This document shows positions 24,998-38,111 of a DNA stretch of 64,000 nt, piece by piece. The stretch covers positions 5,394,001-5,458,000 of the forward strand of contig NC_016133.3 of assembly GCF_000005505.3 (NCBI RefSeq), in the 5' to 3' direction. Both the position numbers and the translations under genes were made by a program. Positions within the stretch are counted from its first letter, which is position 1. Every line of letters begins with the position of its first letter. The DNA comes from Brachypodium distachyon. Taxonomy: Eukaryota > Streptophyta > Magnoliopsida > Poales > Poaceae. The notes under the pieces are model-generated. The model ran no database searches. It saw only the letters and a program-made list of their open reading frames with translations, and was not told the origin of the DNA.

Positions 24998-27900
24998 ATG
25001 GCGGGCGCGAGGTCGAGTGGCGTGAGATCCATGGCTGCTAATTCCCTGCCGCTCGCCGCCCTCCTGATCTGCACGCTGCTGTTCCTCGACCCCGCCGCCG
25101 CCGCCGGCGAGGCGCGGTCGTCCTACGTGGTGTACCTCGGCGACCACGCGCACGGGTCCCGGCTGGGCGGCCTCGACGCCGCCGACCTGGCCGCGCTCGA
25201 GGAGAAGGCCGCCGGCTCGCACCACGACCTCCTCGCCACCATCCTCGGAGAGTAAGCTCGATCGCTAGCTCTTGAGATCGATCGAGATGGATCGTTTCGA
25301 GGAAATCTATCGTGGTTTGTGCTGTGATCGATCGGAATTACATGTATGTTTTTTTTTTGTCGAAATGCAATGGAATGCAGCAAGGATAAGGCGCGGGAGG
25401 CCATCTTCTACTCCTACACCAAGCACATCAACGGCTTCGCCGCCAATCTCAACGCCGCCGAAGCCGCCCAGCTCGCGAGTGAGCTTTGATCCCGTTCCTT
25501 CTTCCTTGTATCCTGCCTATTTCTTACTTCCTTTCCTCTAGTTCAAAACCGTGCCAACCTTTATGTAATGGAAGGTTGTACGGGATGTTTTTGATGATTC
25601 TGATTCGCATGCAGGGCTGCCGGAGGTGGTGTCGGTGTTCCCGAACAGGGCGCAGCAGCAGCTGCACACGACGCGGTCGTGGCAGTTCCTGGGGCTCTCC
25701 GGCCCCGACGGCGTCTCCCGCGGCGCGTCCTGGCGGAAGGCCAAGTTCGGCGAGGGCATCATCATCGGCAACATTGACACCGGTATACACACATGCATGC
25801 ACATATAGCTGACCTCCACAGCAGATGTCCTCTAGATTCGTCTTTTGATTAAAACTACTACTGTGCAACTTAATTCCGACTGACCAGGACTAGGAGGAGT
25901 AGTAAATTAATCATGCATAGTGCCGTGTTGACATTCGGCCATTGACTGATCAATCCATTTCGTTTGGAATGCACGTAGTTGATGTTTGACAGAATGAGAA
26001 TATAGGACCATCTGATGATTCCATATAGTGGGGCTTGTCGCTTCATATTTGCTTGCTACTCCAGTTTGTGGACGCGATATATGCTACTCCGTACCTTACA
26101 TTCCTCGGTCCATGCCTTTTCTGTCCCATGCGCCATATATCCTGCCAGAGGATTGACAATGGCCCCGGCCCATAAAAGAAAATTCAAACCCATTTCGAAC
26201 GCAGGAATTTATTTGTATTCTCCTGGAAAATACAATTAATCAACCAAATTTTCTTCTTAATTTTCAAATACTTCCTCCGTCCAACAAAAGATGTCTCAAG
26301 TTTGTCAAAATTTGGATGTATCTAGACATAACTCAGTGTATAGATGCATTTAAATTTAGTCAAAATTGAAACATCCTTTGTTGGACGGAGGAAGTAGACA
26401 GTTCTATCCAAGGAGATATTTTTTCCGGTCGTTCTAGTTGAGTGTTGAATTGTAAGCATGCATGACGTTGATCCGTGCTCTGTTGGATATGATGTGAAGG
26501 TGTGTGGCCGGAATCGGAGAGCTTCCGGGATCATGGGCTGGGATCGGTCCCGAAGAACTGGAAAGGAACATGCGAGAAAGGCCAAGACGATAAGTTCCAC
26601 TGCAACGGGTAACCATGCAAACTCAAGTTATACATGCATTTCTCTCCGAATTAGTCGAATAATCATGTTACCATTGGCGTAACCACTGTCATCTCTTTCA
26701 TATCGATGCTAGGAGTATATAGGTGTACAATATGTTTGATGCCAAAAGTTGACTGTGTGCTCGTGCTTTTGTGCTAGTATAGCACTAGCGATTTGGTTGG
26801 GGGAGTTAGTGTGTGTGAGACCACCACCAGCTGATGCCTTTGCCTGCCTGATGATCCTGAACTCGTAGAGCCCCACTCGATAGTGAAATGACACCGAGAC
26901 AGGATTTATCTCGTAGGCTTGAAGAGGGACAAAAATTAGCCACGTACGCTGAATAGTCTGATGTGCAAGTTAAAAGGAATAATGTCAAGTTAAAAGGGAT
27001 ATATCTTTTTATGTGCATATCCTGATCATGAGAGGGATATTTCTCATGGAACCGTCCGAAAAAAGACATGCACTTTGTGAATGAGTAGTGCCCGGCCGGC
27101 CGTATCTGAAAATGAAAAGGAATAAAATGATTCATTCAACTCCATCTTCTTGAATATGCTCAATTAATGCTGCGTGAAAAGGATTGTTGGACTTGGACAT
27201 TCTCCATAAAGTTTTCCCTGTTGAACAGATCGATTCTTATTTTCGTATAAACATGAACATACTCTCTCGGTCTTTAAATAAATGTACTTTCTTGTCCAAA
27301 GTCAAATATTTTAAAATTGGATCAACTTTATGGAAGAGTACTCTTATGGAAAAAATCAACGACATTTATGTCACCAATTTAGTATCACTGTATCCGTCTT
27401 GAAATATAATTTCATATTATAGCGATTTGATGTTATATACTCCCTCCGTCCACAAAAAATGTACTTCTAGATTTTGTCCTAAATCAAAGGTATTAATGTT
27501 TGATCGATTTTATTTGAAAACATAGCAACATGTATGATACTAAAATAGTATCATTATTTTGAAATGTGGTTTCATAATATATCGATTTGATGTCATATGT
27601 GTTGGGTTTTTTTCAACAAAATCGGTCAAATCTAAAAAAAATATTGACTTCGGACAAAACCTAGAAGTACACTGTTAATTGTTTCAATAAAGTTGGTCAA
27701 AGTCCAATTTTTTGACTTAGGACAAGAGCAAAAAATACACTTATTTGAGGACTATACAGTACTTGCATAGTAATTACCCTGCGGAAGTGTCAACTTCTTA
27801 GTAGACTTAGGAAAGTTTATTATCGATTGACGATCATAACCATTCGATTAATTATTATTTTCCATATTTGTACTTACATTATTGTGATTGAATCATATAT

Positions 27901-30041
27901 ACAGTTGTTAGCATTGACTCCGTCGTAGAAATAGCAAAACCGTTACTGTACAGGTAATATAATCCATGCATGAATCGCTGCAGGAAGCTGATCGGCGCGC
28001 GCTTCTTCAACAAGGGGTACGCGTCGGGCGTGGGCGCCCCGTCAGACGACCCGACCTTCAACTCACCGCGGGACAACGGCGGCCACGGCACGCACACGCT
28101 CTCCACGGCGGCCGGCGCGCCCTCCCCCGGCGCGAGCGTGTTCGGGCTGGGCAACGGCACGGCCACGGGGGGTTCCCCGCGGGCGCGCGTGGCGGGGTAC
28201 CGCGTGTGCTTCAAGCCCGTGAACGGCAGCTCCTGCTTCGAGGCCGACATCCTGGCCGCCTTCGACGCCGCCATCCACGACGGCGTGCACGTGCTCTCCG
28301 TCTCCCTCGGCGGCGTCGGCGACCGCTACGACTACTTCGAGGACTCCATCGCCATCGGCTCGTTCCACGCCGTCCGGCACGGGATCACCGTCGTGTGCTC
28401 CGCGGGCAACTCGGGGCCCAAGCCGAGCAAGATCTCCAACGTCGCGCCATGGATGTTCACCGTCGGAGCTAGCACCATGGACCGCAAGTTCTCGTCCGAC
28501 GTCGTCTTCAACGGCACCAAAATCAAGGCTAGCCCGCGTCTTCTTGACTAGCTAGCTTAATTAGATCCTTTAATTAAAGCATGATCAATGAGATCATGTT
28601 ATATACTGATTGAATTAGTCTGGATCGACGATCCATGGATGCAGGGGGAGAGCCTTTCGTCCAACACGTTGAACCAGAAGACACCTTACCCCATGATCGA
28701 CTCCACGCAAGCTGCCGCTCCCGGAAGATCAGAAGACGAGGCGTACGTATCTCGAGATCTCTTAATTTCTCTGGATCGAGAATGTGAGATGATTAAATCT
28801 GTGAATACTGTGTGTGCAAGCGCAGGCAGCTATGCTTGAAGGGGTCGCTGGACCCGAAGAAGGTTCACGGGAAGATCGTGGTGTGCCTGCGAGGGGACAA
28901 CGCGCGTGTGGCCAAGGGCGAGGTGGTGCACGAGGCCGGCGGCGCCGGGATGGTGCTCGCCAACGACGCCAGCTCCGGCAACGAGATCATCTCCGACCCG
29001 CACGTGCTCCCGGCCACCCACGTCGGCTTCCACGACGGCCTCCTCCTCTTCTCCTACCTCAAGATCGACAAGTAAGCAGCACCAATCCTGAATCAAAGCA
29101 TAGCAACTCGATCTACATAATGGTGATAATGTTTTTGACGAATTAATTAATGAAGGGCTCCGGTGGGCATGATTGAGAAGCCGACGACGAGCGTGTACAC
29201 GAAGCCGGCGCCATACATGGCAGCCTTCTCGTCGCAGGGCCCGAGCCCGGTGAACCCAGAAATCCTGAAGCCGGACATCACGGCGCCGGGGGTCGGGGTG
29301 ATCGCGGCCTGGACGCGCGCGACGTCCCCCACGGAGCTGGACAATGACAAGCGCCGGGTGGCCTACAACGCCATCTCCGGCACGTCCATGTCGTGCCCGC
29401 ACGTGGCGGGCATCGCGGGGCTCATCAAGGCGCTCCACCCGGACTGGAGCCCGGCGGCCGTCCGGTCGGCGCTCATGACCACGGCCATCGAGGTGGACAA
29501 CAAGGGGCAGCAGATCCTCAACTCGTCCTTCGCCGCGGCCGGGCCATTCGAGCGCGGCGCCGGCCACGTCTGGCCCAGCCGGTCATTCAACCCGGCACTC
29601 GTCTACGACCTCAGCCCTGACCACTACCTCGAGTTCCTCTGCGCGCTCAAGTACAATGCCAGCTCCATGGCGTTGTTCAGCGGTGGCGGCAAGGCGGCGT
29701 ACAAGTGCCCGGAGAGCCCGCCCAAGCTCCAGGACCTGAATTACCCGTCCATCACCGTGCTGAACCTGACCTCGTCTGGGACGACGGTGAAGCGCACGGT
29801 GAAGAACGTCGGGTGGCCAGGGAAGTTCAAGGCGGCCGTCCGTGACCCGCCCGGCGTGCGCGTGTCGGTGAGGCCCGACGTGCTGCTGTTTGCCAAGAAG
29901 GGGGAGGAGAAGACGTTCGAGGTCAAGTTTGAGGTAAAGAACGCCAAGCTGGCCAAGGACTACTCGTTCGGGCAGCTTGTGTGGAGCAACGGGAAGCAGT
30001 TCGTCAAGAGCCCCATCGTTGTCCAGACCAAGGCGGCATGA
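24998..30041 (+). CDS. Subtilisin-like serine protease, SBT5-like (peptidase S8)
   Basis: Eight exons: 24998-25251, 25381-25478, 25615-25782, 26500-26608, 27984-28527, 28645-28742, 28826-29071, 29156-30041. They total 2,403 bases in one frame, 800 residues. A signal peptide (hydrophobic core [11 protein letters not shown]) is followed by the I9 propeptide ([12 protein letters not shown]). The catalytic set is intact: Asp172 in NIDTG, His244 in GGHGTHT, Asn352 in SAGNSGP and Ser583 in [11 protein letters not shown] protease-associated domain lies between ([18 protein letters not shown]) and an Fn3-like domain closes the protein. It should be a secreted, self-processing apoplastic protease of the AIR3/SBT5 group. 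Intron 5 starts with GC (AAG|GCTAGC at 28528) instead of GT. Introns 3 and 4 carry MITEs. The intact frame and catalytic residues argue for a functional gene. Confidence 0.9.
26271..26394. mobile_element. Stowaway MITE, 124 bp, in subtilase intron 3
   Basis: Near-perfect terminal inverted repeats: 'cttcctccgtccaacaaaag' against 'ctttgttggacggaggaag', flanked by TA at both ends. Confidence 0.85.
27262..27759. mobile_element. Nested Stowaway MITEs in subtilase intron 4
   Basis: The outer element runs from 'ctctctcggtctttaaataa' to 'cttatttgaggactatacag'. A second element starts at 27440 ('ctccctccgtccacaaaaaa') and its partner arm 'gacaaaacctagaagtac' ends near 27672, lacking the last bases. 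Both are non-coding and sit in the 1.4 kb intron. Confidence 0.6.
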
Positions 30042-31968
30042 ACGAAGAACAAGTTGATAGGTAGATTATTCGAGCCCATCTTATTAGGGTTTTGGTAATT
30101 AGTTTAGGAATCTATCACTAGCATATTGTAGGGAGAAACAGACACGATTGGATGGATGGATCGATCGGTCGTCTTAGAACCTTGGAAGAATAATTAAGTG
30201 AGGATGGAGGGCTAATAAAATTGGTCAGTTTTCTTTTGCAATGTGTTTGTCAAGAACGACCTCTGCCTTGCTCTGCGCTTCCCCTGCTTTTCTCCAATTC
30301 GACTAGGCCAAACCTGTCTATCTCCTCTGCACCTTCCGCATCGGTTGTCCGGGTCAGTGTTGTCTTTCAATTTGCAGGTTGCTGCCGTTCTGCTTCTTGC
30401 AGAGCTATTCTCTTCAGAATATTGGGGTTACAACGTTGACCCATCTGGCTGACCGCTTGTAAATATTCTTGTTTCTCTGTACTCCGTATCCTGCTTCAGT
30501 TTAGACTAAATAAAAATCTGGTCAGGGGTGCATCCGTGCATGCATGAATGTGAAAATTCAGTTAATGGCGGAGGGCAGAAGCAAAAATATGTTGCCGGTG
30601 ACTGTATATGAGGCATTTCATCAAATTCACAGACCATGACTTTCGTTTTTCAAAATACAAACTAAATTGAGAATCCAAACCAAGTTTAATAACAGTGAGT
30701 GTATTTTACTCCTTGATATCTATATCGATCTTCTTTTATCTGTTACAGTAGTAGTACGTAGAACACCTCCGGTGGATCATGTCGTATGAAACCTGACCTG
30801 TCAGCTGCTGTATACTCCGTGCCTTTATTTCCATGTAAGTATAATTCAGACCCGACTGTCGTGGCCCGCTGTCACTGTTGTGGCCAGAGCTGCAAAAAAT
30901 ATGACTCCGATGATACCTTCTGACCTCTTATGACCTGTTTAGTTTAACCAAATGAACTAAAATTTAAAAGTCATATCATTTTTTTAAAAGCTGGTTCATT
31001 TGAAAGATTAGAATGTTACAAGTTTTACATTGGTCGGCGATTTTAGGAACCGTTCAGTCTAGTTGATCCAATGGTGAAAAAATAGGAAGTACTGGAAAGT
31101 ACTAAAACAAAATTACTGGTTAAAAAATAAGTCGATAATTCTGATAAACATAAGGGTAAAATAGTAATCTGTAAATCTTATAATTCCCGCGGCCGCCGAC
31201 GTGCTCTTACCCGAAGCAACTAGTTGATGACCTGGCCCTTGCGGCCGCCGACGCGGAGGCCGGGAGAGCGAGGCGTCCTCCCTTCGACAGAGAATCAGAT
31301 TAATCAGGAACAACGCTTAGGCCGGATTTAGAAGCATCGGTTACAACGGCCGCCGCCTCGTCCTGCGAAGCGGCAATTAGCAGACGATTCTGCAGATAGC
31401 ATTCTGAATTGGTTGACGTATCACATATTCTCTTGACATGTGCATTAGTTCCAACCGAAGCTCACAAATGAATTACTCCAAGATACACGATTACAATTGA
31501 GATCTCATGGACTGGTTCAAAGTACAAATCAAATGCATAACAGAAATGTCAATTTACGTCTCCATTTGCTGGCTTCGACCAGTAACTCAATCAAACAATT
31601 AGAATGATCCTGCAATATGAGCGATACGAGGAGTCGCACGTGTGCAGATCGATTAACGGGGAGGAAGACGCGGTCTTGATCAGGAGGACTACTGCGATGG
31701 AGCAGAAACGACAGGGACGCGCATGGATGAAGCATCGACAGTTCGAGCGTGACGAGGAAGAGGCCGCCGAGGCACGCTCTCGAGTCTCGACGTGGACGGC
31801 ATGCGCGCCGGCGGCGATCAGGACGAACGGCGACAATCGCAGATTGGGATAGGGAGTTTTTTATGTAAATTTCACAAAACCACGTGTTTCGAGGCAGGCT
31901 TCTAATTTATCTGCAAAACCATACGTTTTGTGTCCAACTGTCTCACTCCACCCAAAACACTGGTTTAA
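30042..31968. other. 3' flank of the subtilase gene and intergenic DNA
   Basis: The first 200 bases are the probable 3' UTR. A short GC-rich island lies at 31185-31275. ORFs at 31591-31852 on both strands overlap and lack domains. No gene is supported. Confidence 0.4.
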
Positions 31969-32485
31969 GCGCTGTTGACGGTATTTCTTACAGGTGGGTC
32001 CCACATGTCAGGTGCTACGTCTTTTTCATTAGACCCCTTGCTAATATCTACTGTTGCGTTTAGTAACAGTACTGTGGTGGCCCCAGTTTCCTTCTCGAGA
32101 GCAGGTTGCTTCAGACGACACTTCTTCTTAACAGTTGGATCAAATTTGTCTTTTTGATCTGTCTTTATGCCAGCTGGAAGAGCAAGGATATGACCTACGG
32201 CAGAAGCTGTCATCTTCCAAGGCCCAAACCGTGTGGTCAAGACAATGCAATCGTCTTCAATGCTGCAAATGTCCATGAGAAACCATATCACGTTTGGCCA
32301 GTCTTTCCAGCTTCAAATCTGCAAAGACACCACTACTGAGCTCATCAGGACTGAGGCATCTAACTTGTCTCTTCAATTTCTTTAGAGCAATCCTCAAACT
32401 GAGTAAATACGGTATGCCTGGATCATCCTGTACAATAATTCTCGTTCTTGTGCGAGTATTATGCATTAGCGAAGGACCAAATTGT
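31969..32485 (-). pseudogene. Decayed coding fragment, transposon-associated type
   Basis: Two overlapping minus-strand frames read as one protein with a frame change near 32285. The first has SLRIALKKLKRQVRCLSPDE and FADLKLERLAKRDMV. The second has DICSIEDDCIVLTTRFGPW and MTASAVGHILALPAG. The pattern (ordered start, 'GPWKMTASAV.H.L.LP') resembles the N-terminal domain of plant proteins linked to Ulp1-type proteases in Mutator-like elements or host copies. That assignment is from memory and weak. No start codon or splice structure is visible. Confidence 0.35.
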
Positions 32486-33464
32486 TTTACGTTAGACAAA
32501 CTCTAAATAAGATAAACGATACACATGACGTTCAACATTTCTTCTATGGTTGCAAAATATATATATTTGGTCCAGTGCAATCGGAAGAATGTAAAATGTA
32601 GTATGTAGTATATGGGTAGTATGTAGTATGTAGTACATAGAATATATTCTACTTTTTAGGTAGAATATGCAGTTTTTTAACATACTCTATTGTATATACA
32701 AATATGAAGACTTTTCTAAAACATAGTAAAAACCACGTGCCAACTTGCAATTTTTTCATGTAGTTCGCTTTGAAGTATCTTATAAATAGTATCTAAATTT
32801 ACTAAAAGTGATAAAGTAGAATATATTCTACCATATGGTAGAATATTCAACATAACTATTATAGGTATGTTTTTTTAATAGATCTTGTATACAATGGACC
32901 ACAAGAAACACAATTTAATAATTTTTTGGTGTCATATAGGAGTATAGCTCATGCAACATCGATGATATGATATTCAAAGTCATCGTCTAGCTCATGCTTT
33001 TTGCTTTTTGCTATGTAGTTCTATGCAGTACATCTCATGATATATTGCTTATGTAGTTAATTTTACTTTCCAGAGACATCTCTATGCTTACCGACCTAAA
33101 AATATCAAATAAATATCTATTGTATAATTAAAACAAAAGGACAAGAAGACACCACATTGGTCCACATGAGCTAAATATATATACTCCGTTGAAAGGACAT
33201 CTAATCCCCTAACTGGTTTTCGGTGTATATGACATCATGGTCAGAGATTTAATCATGTGTGGTAAGTGCGTGGACAGGTTTTAAGCGAAAAGATCATCTA
33301 AGCATGCATGAAGTACTGGCTATGAGGATTAAGGAATAAGAAGGTGATACATTTAAATTTACGTATCTTTTACCTTCATTAAGTCATAGGAAAGCCGTAA
33401 TATTAAGAGGGATTTTGTGATGAACTTTAAGTGGATTTATGCTTTCCAATATACACCTTTCTAA
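32486..33464. other. AT-rich intergenic DNA
   Basis: Contains short 'tagtatgtag' repeats at 32596-32640 and a palindromic 'tagaatatattcta' that occurs twice (near 32637 and 32817). No gene recognised. Confidence 0.4.
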
Positions 33465-36110
33465 TCCAACAGCGTAGAGGGTCTCTCCATTCTCTCTTCT
33501 CCCGTCACTCGGGAGGAAATTGACGAGGTAGTAAAGCACCTACCTGTTGACAAGGCCCCAGGCCCTGATAGCTTTAACGGGATGTTTTTTAAAGTTTGCT
33601 GGCATATCATCAAGGAGGATATGTACACTCTTTGCATGGACTTCTTTGCCGGAAAAATTGGACTGAAGGCTCTCAATGATTCTTTCATCACACTGGTGCC
33701 CAAGAAGCTTGATCCGCAGACCGCAAATGATTTCTGGCCCATTTCTCTCCTCAATAGCTGCATCAAACTGATTACGAAGATCCTTGCAAATCGTTTGCAA
33801 GCTTGGATTCTCAAGCTTGTTCGCAAAAATCAGTATGGTTTTTTGAAGGGTAGATCCATTCAAGATTGCTTGGCGTGGGCTTTCGAGTACATCCATCAGT
33901 GTCAAGCGTCGGGACGTGAGATAGTGGTTCTGAAACTTGACTTTGAGAAAGCTTTCGACACCATCGAGCACTCTGTCATTCTTGACATGCTTAAGCGCAA
34001 AGGTTTCGATCCGACTTGGTGTTCTTGGATCAAGGAACTTTTTGCTTCAGGTTCTTCTGATGTGCTTTTGAATGGTGTGCTCGGCAGACAGTTTATGTGC
34101 AAGCGAGGGGTTCAGCAGGGTGACCCCTTGTCCCCTCTTCTTTTTGTGCTTGCGACAGATCTTTTACAGGACATTGTAAACAACGCTTTTGCTCTTGGGC
34201 ATCTCTCTCTTCCAATCCCTGCAGCTGGGTCTAATGATTATCCTATAATCCAATATGCTGACGACACCATCTTGGTCTTACCAGCTTGTGCTGTCCAGCT
34301 TGCCCATCTCAAGGAGATTCTTAACATGTTTGCAATGTCCACTAGCCTTAAGGTTAATTTTCATAAGTCTCAGCTCATTCCGCTCTTGGGCATCTCTCTC
34401 TTCCAATCCCTGCAGCTGGGTCTAATGATTATCCCATAATCCAATATGCTGACGACACCATCTTGGTCTTACCAGCTTGTGCTGTCCAGCTTGCCCATCT
34501 CAAGAAGATTCTTAACATGTTTGCAATGTCCACTGGCCTTAAGGTTAATTTTCATAAGTCTCAGCTCATTTCGATGAACATCAGTAACGCCCATGCCACT
34601 AGTTTGGCCTCGGTTTTGGGCTGTGTGATTGGCTCCATGCCTTTCACATACCTTGGGCTGCCATTAGGCATAACAAGGCCGACTATCTCTGAGTTCATGC
34701 CACTAGTGGACAGAAGTAAACGTCGGATGTCTAATACTACTGCGTTACTTTCGTATGGGGGTCGGGTTACAATCCTGAATTCGGTGATCTCCTCCCTGGC
34801 CACATATACAATGTGCTCGTTAGAATTGCCTCACAAAATCCTGGAGCACATCGATAAAGCTCGACATCACCTCCTTTGGAGTAAGCAAACTGATATTGGT
34901 GAGAAGTGTCATTCTTTAGCTGCCTGGGACCTAGTTTGCCGACCCAAGGACAGAGGGGGGCTGGATGTTGTCAACTTGAAGATTCAGAATAAGGCTCTGT
35001 TACTGAAGCATCTGGATAAGTTTTTCAATAAGAAAGATCTTCCTTGGGTTCATCTTCTCTGGAACTCATATTATCAAGACATTGTTCCACATGCACTTGC
35101 TCCTTTCGGCTCTTTTTGGTGGCGAGACATCTTCAAGCTGAACCCCATCTTTCGTGGTCTGGCAAAGTGCATGGTTAGCACTGGAGATAGCTGCTTATTT
35201 TGGAAGGATCTTTGGAATGGCTGCATCCTTGCTGACAGCTTTCCTCGAGTGTTTTCTTTTACTTTTCAGGAAGATATTGCTGTCAATGAGTTCTTGTCCG
35301 AGTTGCCGCAGGCCACCTCCCTCCAGGTGCCACTTTCAGCTGCTGCTTTTGCTGAATACGAGATCATGAGGCAAGACCTGAGTGAAGTCCAGATCGACAC
35401 TTCCGTTCCTGATTCCTGGCATTATAACTCGGGCAGGGAGTTTTCGGCAAGAAATTTCTACAAGCACTACTTCTCTGCTCTACCGTCTCACCCGGCTTTG
35501 CTGAAAATTTGGAAGTCTAAATGTGTTATGAAACACAAAGTTTTGTTTTGGCTGCTCCTGATGGACAGACTCAATACAAGGAATATGTTGAAGAGAAGAC
35601 ACTTCACTTTGACTTCGGGCTGGGATTGCGTGCTATGTTTGACCCCTCCTGAGGAGACTCTAGACCACCTCTTCTTTGACTGCAGTTTCAGCAAAGAATG
35701 TTGGGATATTCTGGCCATTGATTGGAACTTAAACCTGCCGATTGCTGACCGTCTTTTGGCAGCTCAAACTGCTTGGTGCAGGGGGGCTGTTCTGGGAGAC
35801 GTTCACCCTTGCTGCATGGGCGGTCTGGAAAGTACGCAACGCCAAAAAAATTTATAACACTGCACCATCGTTTGCGGCGTGGCGAGCCCAGTTTAGGGCA
35901 GATTTGGATCTGCTTGCTTTTAGGTCCTCGAAGGAAGAATTCAAAATCAAACTAGCCCAAGTCTTGCAGCTCCTTGTTTAGTTGTTTTACAGCAAGGGCT
36001 TTTGCCCCCGTTTCTCTGTCTTTGTACATACATGTAAATTGTTTTTGCTCTCTTGATATTAATACAAGTGCAGTAGAAGCCTCTCTTGCTGTTTTTCCGG
36101 TCAAAAAAAA
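33465..36110 (+). mobile_element. 5'-truncated L1-type LINE with broken ORF2
   Basis: It starts inside the region before the reverse transcriptase (VKHLPVDKAPGPDSFNG) and ends in a poly-A run at 36103-36110. The reverse transcriptase shows LVPKKL, FLKGRSIQDC, LDFEKAFDTIEH, RGVQQGDPLSPLLF and the catalytic YADD. The C-terminal zf-RVT region follows (WKSKCVMKHKVLFWLL, CLTPPEETLDHLFFDCSFS). The ORF is 33582-34439, then 34463-35857, then 35742-35981, each in a new frame. The first break is explained by a 191 bp tandem duplication. The second, near 35800, is a small frameshift. No endonuclease domain remains, so it cannot move by itself. A target duplication was not found. Confidence 0.9.
34191..34572 (+). 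repeat. 191 bp tandem duplication inside the LINE reverse transcriptase
   Basis: Bases 34191-34381 recur at 34382-34572 with only a few differences (for example cctataatcc/cccataatcc, aaggagatt/aagaagatt, cactagcct/cactggcct). The unit carries the YADD motif, so it is present twice. 191 is not a multiple of three, hence the frameshift. Confidence 0.95.
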
Positions 36111-36884
36111 TCCACATTTAATCCCCAAGAAAATATCCAAGACAAATTCTATTTACACTCGACAAAAAAATCCTTTTGAAAAAACTATTTTGGAGTGTTT
36201 CTAGGCAGGCCGGAATCCAAGCCAGAGGCTCCGGATTTGGTTCCGGTTGCATCCAGTGCCTACTGGACCATCACGGAGCTCAGTCCGGAATCCTGGTCTG
36301 TCTAGGGTTTCTGAGTCCCCGAGCTCACACCGGAGCTTACGGGTTTGCCTCCGGGTGCGTCTAGTGGCCACTGGATCATCCCGGAGCCCAGCCCAGGCGC
36401 CAGGCAGGAAATCGGTCCAAGCTAATGGTCCAAGTTGATCACTGAAGACAGCAAAAAATCTAAAAAAGTCCTCCGTGTTGGTTAACACCAATGCAAGTTA
36501 AAACGGTACAACGAGATAGTGAACATAAAGAGCAATGTTGAATCAAATTAGATAATGTATTTATATGGACAATAAAAGAAATCTCCTGCTGCAACCTGAG
36601 TACGCAGAAGTTATACTCCCTCCGTCCCTTATTAAATAACGAAATATTACATGTATCTAAACGGTTTTTGGATATAAATACATCTATAGTTAGACGAATT
36701 TGAATCTCTTAGCATGAAAGGAGGGAGTACATTTTTACATGTACCACGCTACAGTCGTTGGAGGGAAGACTTCAACTTTAACCTCTCGAAACCACGTCGC
36801 ATGGCTATGTTTCTGGTCCTGCTAAAAGGGAAACAGAGCACCCTCCATTGCCATGTGTAAGACGTGTTGGAGTTGGCCCAGAAG
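36111..36884. other. Spacer with GC-rich repeat and a MITE
   Basis: At 36215-36410 two imperfect copies of a ~100 bp GC-rich segment follow each other (each has 'tactggaccatc/cactggatcatc' followed by 'cggag'), LTR-like in composition. A MITE follows at 36616. No gene. Confidence 0.4.
36616..36727. mobile_element. Stowaway MITE, ~112 bp
   Basis: 'ctccctccgtcccttattaa' to 'aaaggagggag', flanked by TA; it holds the family core 'cgaaatattacatgtatcta'. Confidence 0.8.
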
Positions 36885-37111
36885 GAGGGGAGGGGCAATA
36901 AACGGCTCGTTACTAATTTTTCGTCATGTTTGTGTTATCGAAGATCGATGAAGCGTGCAGGCTCCGTGTTGGCCCGATTGGATTTGCTCCGTTCGCAGCA
37001 AACTACATGGACGTAGGAGGTAAATTAGTACTCGTAGCAGTGCAATGCATCTAGTACTCCGTAACACGCACGCCATGTAGATGTACGTACATATGCGTAC
37101 GTACATATATG

Positions 37112-37224
37112 CTCACTCCGATATTAAATTGTTGTCGAAATATTACATGTATCTAAACATTTTTTTAAGAGTAGATACATTTATATTTTGACAATTTAAG
37201 ACAAGAATTTAGGATCGGAGGGAG
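37112..37224. mobile_element. Stowaway MITE, ~113 bp
   Basis: 'ctcactccgatattaaattg' to 'aggatcggagggag' followed by TA. Same family core as the element at 36616; it is absent from the paralogous block B. Confidence 0.75.
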
Positions 37225-37383
37225 TATTTTAGACACATTTCATACATATCTGTATCCATCGTCTTTTATGATCCGTTATACTAGTACGTAGGACGCGTCC
37301 GATCCATCATATCTCATACGGTCTGAAACCCTGTACGAGTAAGTAATTAAGCAGCTGTATGCACGCACTCATATCTATATGAT

Positions 37384-37638
37384 TCAGGCCCGGCCCATCG
37401 GGGACTCGGGCACCGGCGGCAGCTTCACCGGCGCCCCGGCCGGGCGTGGGCGTTTCGCCGACGGCGGGATGACGCACGAGCTGGCGGCCAGTCCGCCCCC
37501 GTCCCCGCCGTCCCGGGGGTTGTTGCCATAGCACGAGCCGGTCCCGGAGCCCGCGAGTCGAGCTGCGGCGGCGGCCGGAGCTCCTCCTCCCAGCAGCACG
37601 GACAGGAAAGCTGCAGCAGTGATGCCGGCGCGTGCCAT
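37384..37638 (-). CDS. Small secreted peptide precursor, copy A
   Basis: 84 residues from the ATG at 37638 (MARAGITAAAFLSVLLGGG). An N-terminal hydrophobic segment with small residues (A/G) near position 20-26 fits a signal peptide. The middle is Gly/Asp/Ser-rich and variable. The last 25 residues contain PAGAxVKxPPVPESPMGR, shared with copy B 2 kb away; the middle is not. A conserved C-terminal motif behind a variable pro-region is the plan of plant post-translationally modified signalling peptides. There is a superficial likeness to IDA-type PIPPSAPS cores, but no family match I can assert. Two cysteines occur in the middle, none in the motif. Confidence 0.6.
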   Translation of the reverse strand: MARAGITAAAFLSVLLGGGAPAAAAARLAGSGTGSCYGNNPRDGGDGGGLAASSCVIPPSAKRPRPAGAPVKLPPVPESPMGRA

Positions 37639-38111
37639 ACTTACTATCGTCGATCTCAAGTCCCAGTGTGGAATTGCGGGTACTAATAAAGAGAGTAGTG
37701 AGTGATCGATCGGCAGGGAATTAAGCTGCGTATATGTAGTCAGAGATCGGAGCAGCTGGTCGCCGCCGTGGAAGCAACAGTAATATACATGCGTTGTGGA
37801 TGCTCCGGTGCCGTTTCCGGTCACTCTCGCTCCGATGACATGCTGCAGGTGGCCTGGCTTTGGCTGCCACGAAACTTGATCATCCAGGTCTGGTGGTGAC
37901 AGGCTGACAGCAGCAGCACCAATTGATTTTTGAGATCACCTCGTTAGAAGGGACTAAAATATGTCCGCAGAACAAATGTCCTGTAAACAAAACAAATGTG
38001 AAATACATTATTATATAGTTTGCTGACCTGCGCGTGGGTCGACATGCGTGACGAGCCAGAAATTTGACGCGGGGGAGCGAGTTGGGCTTAGGAGGGGTGA
38101 AATTACGAAAC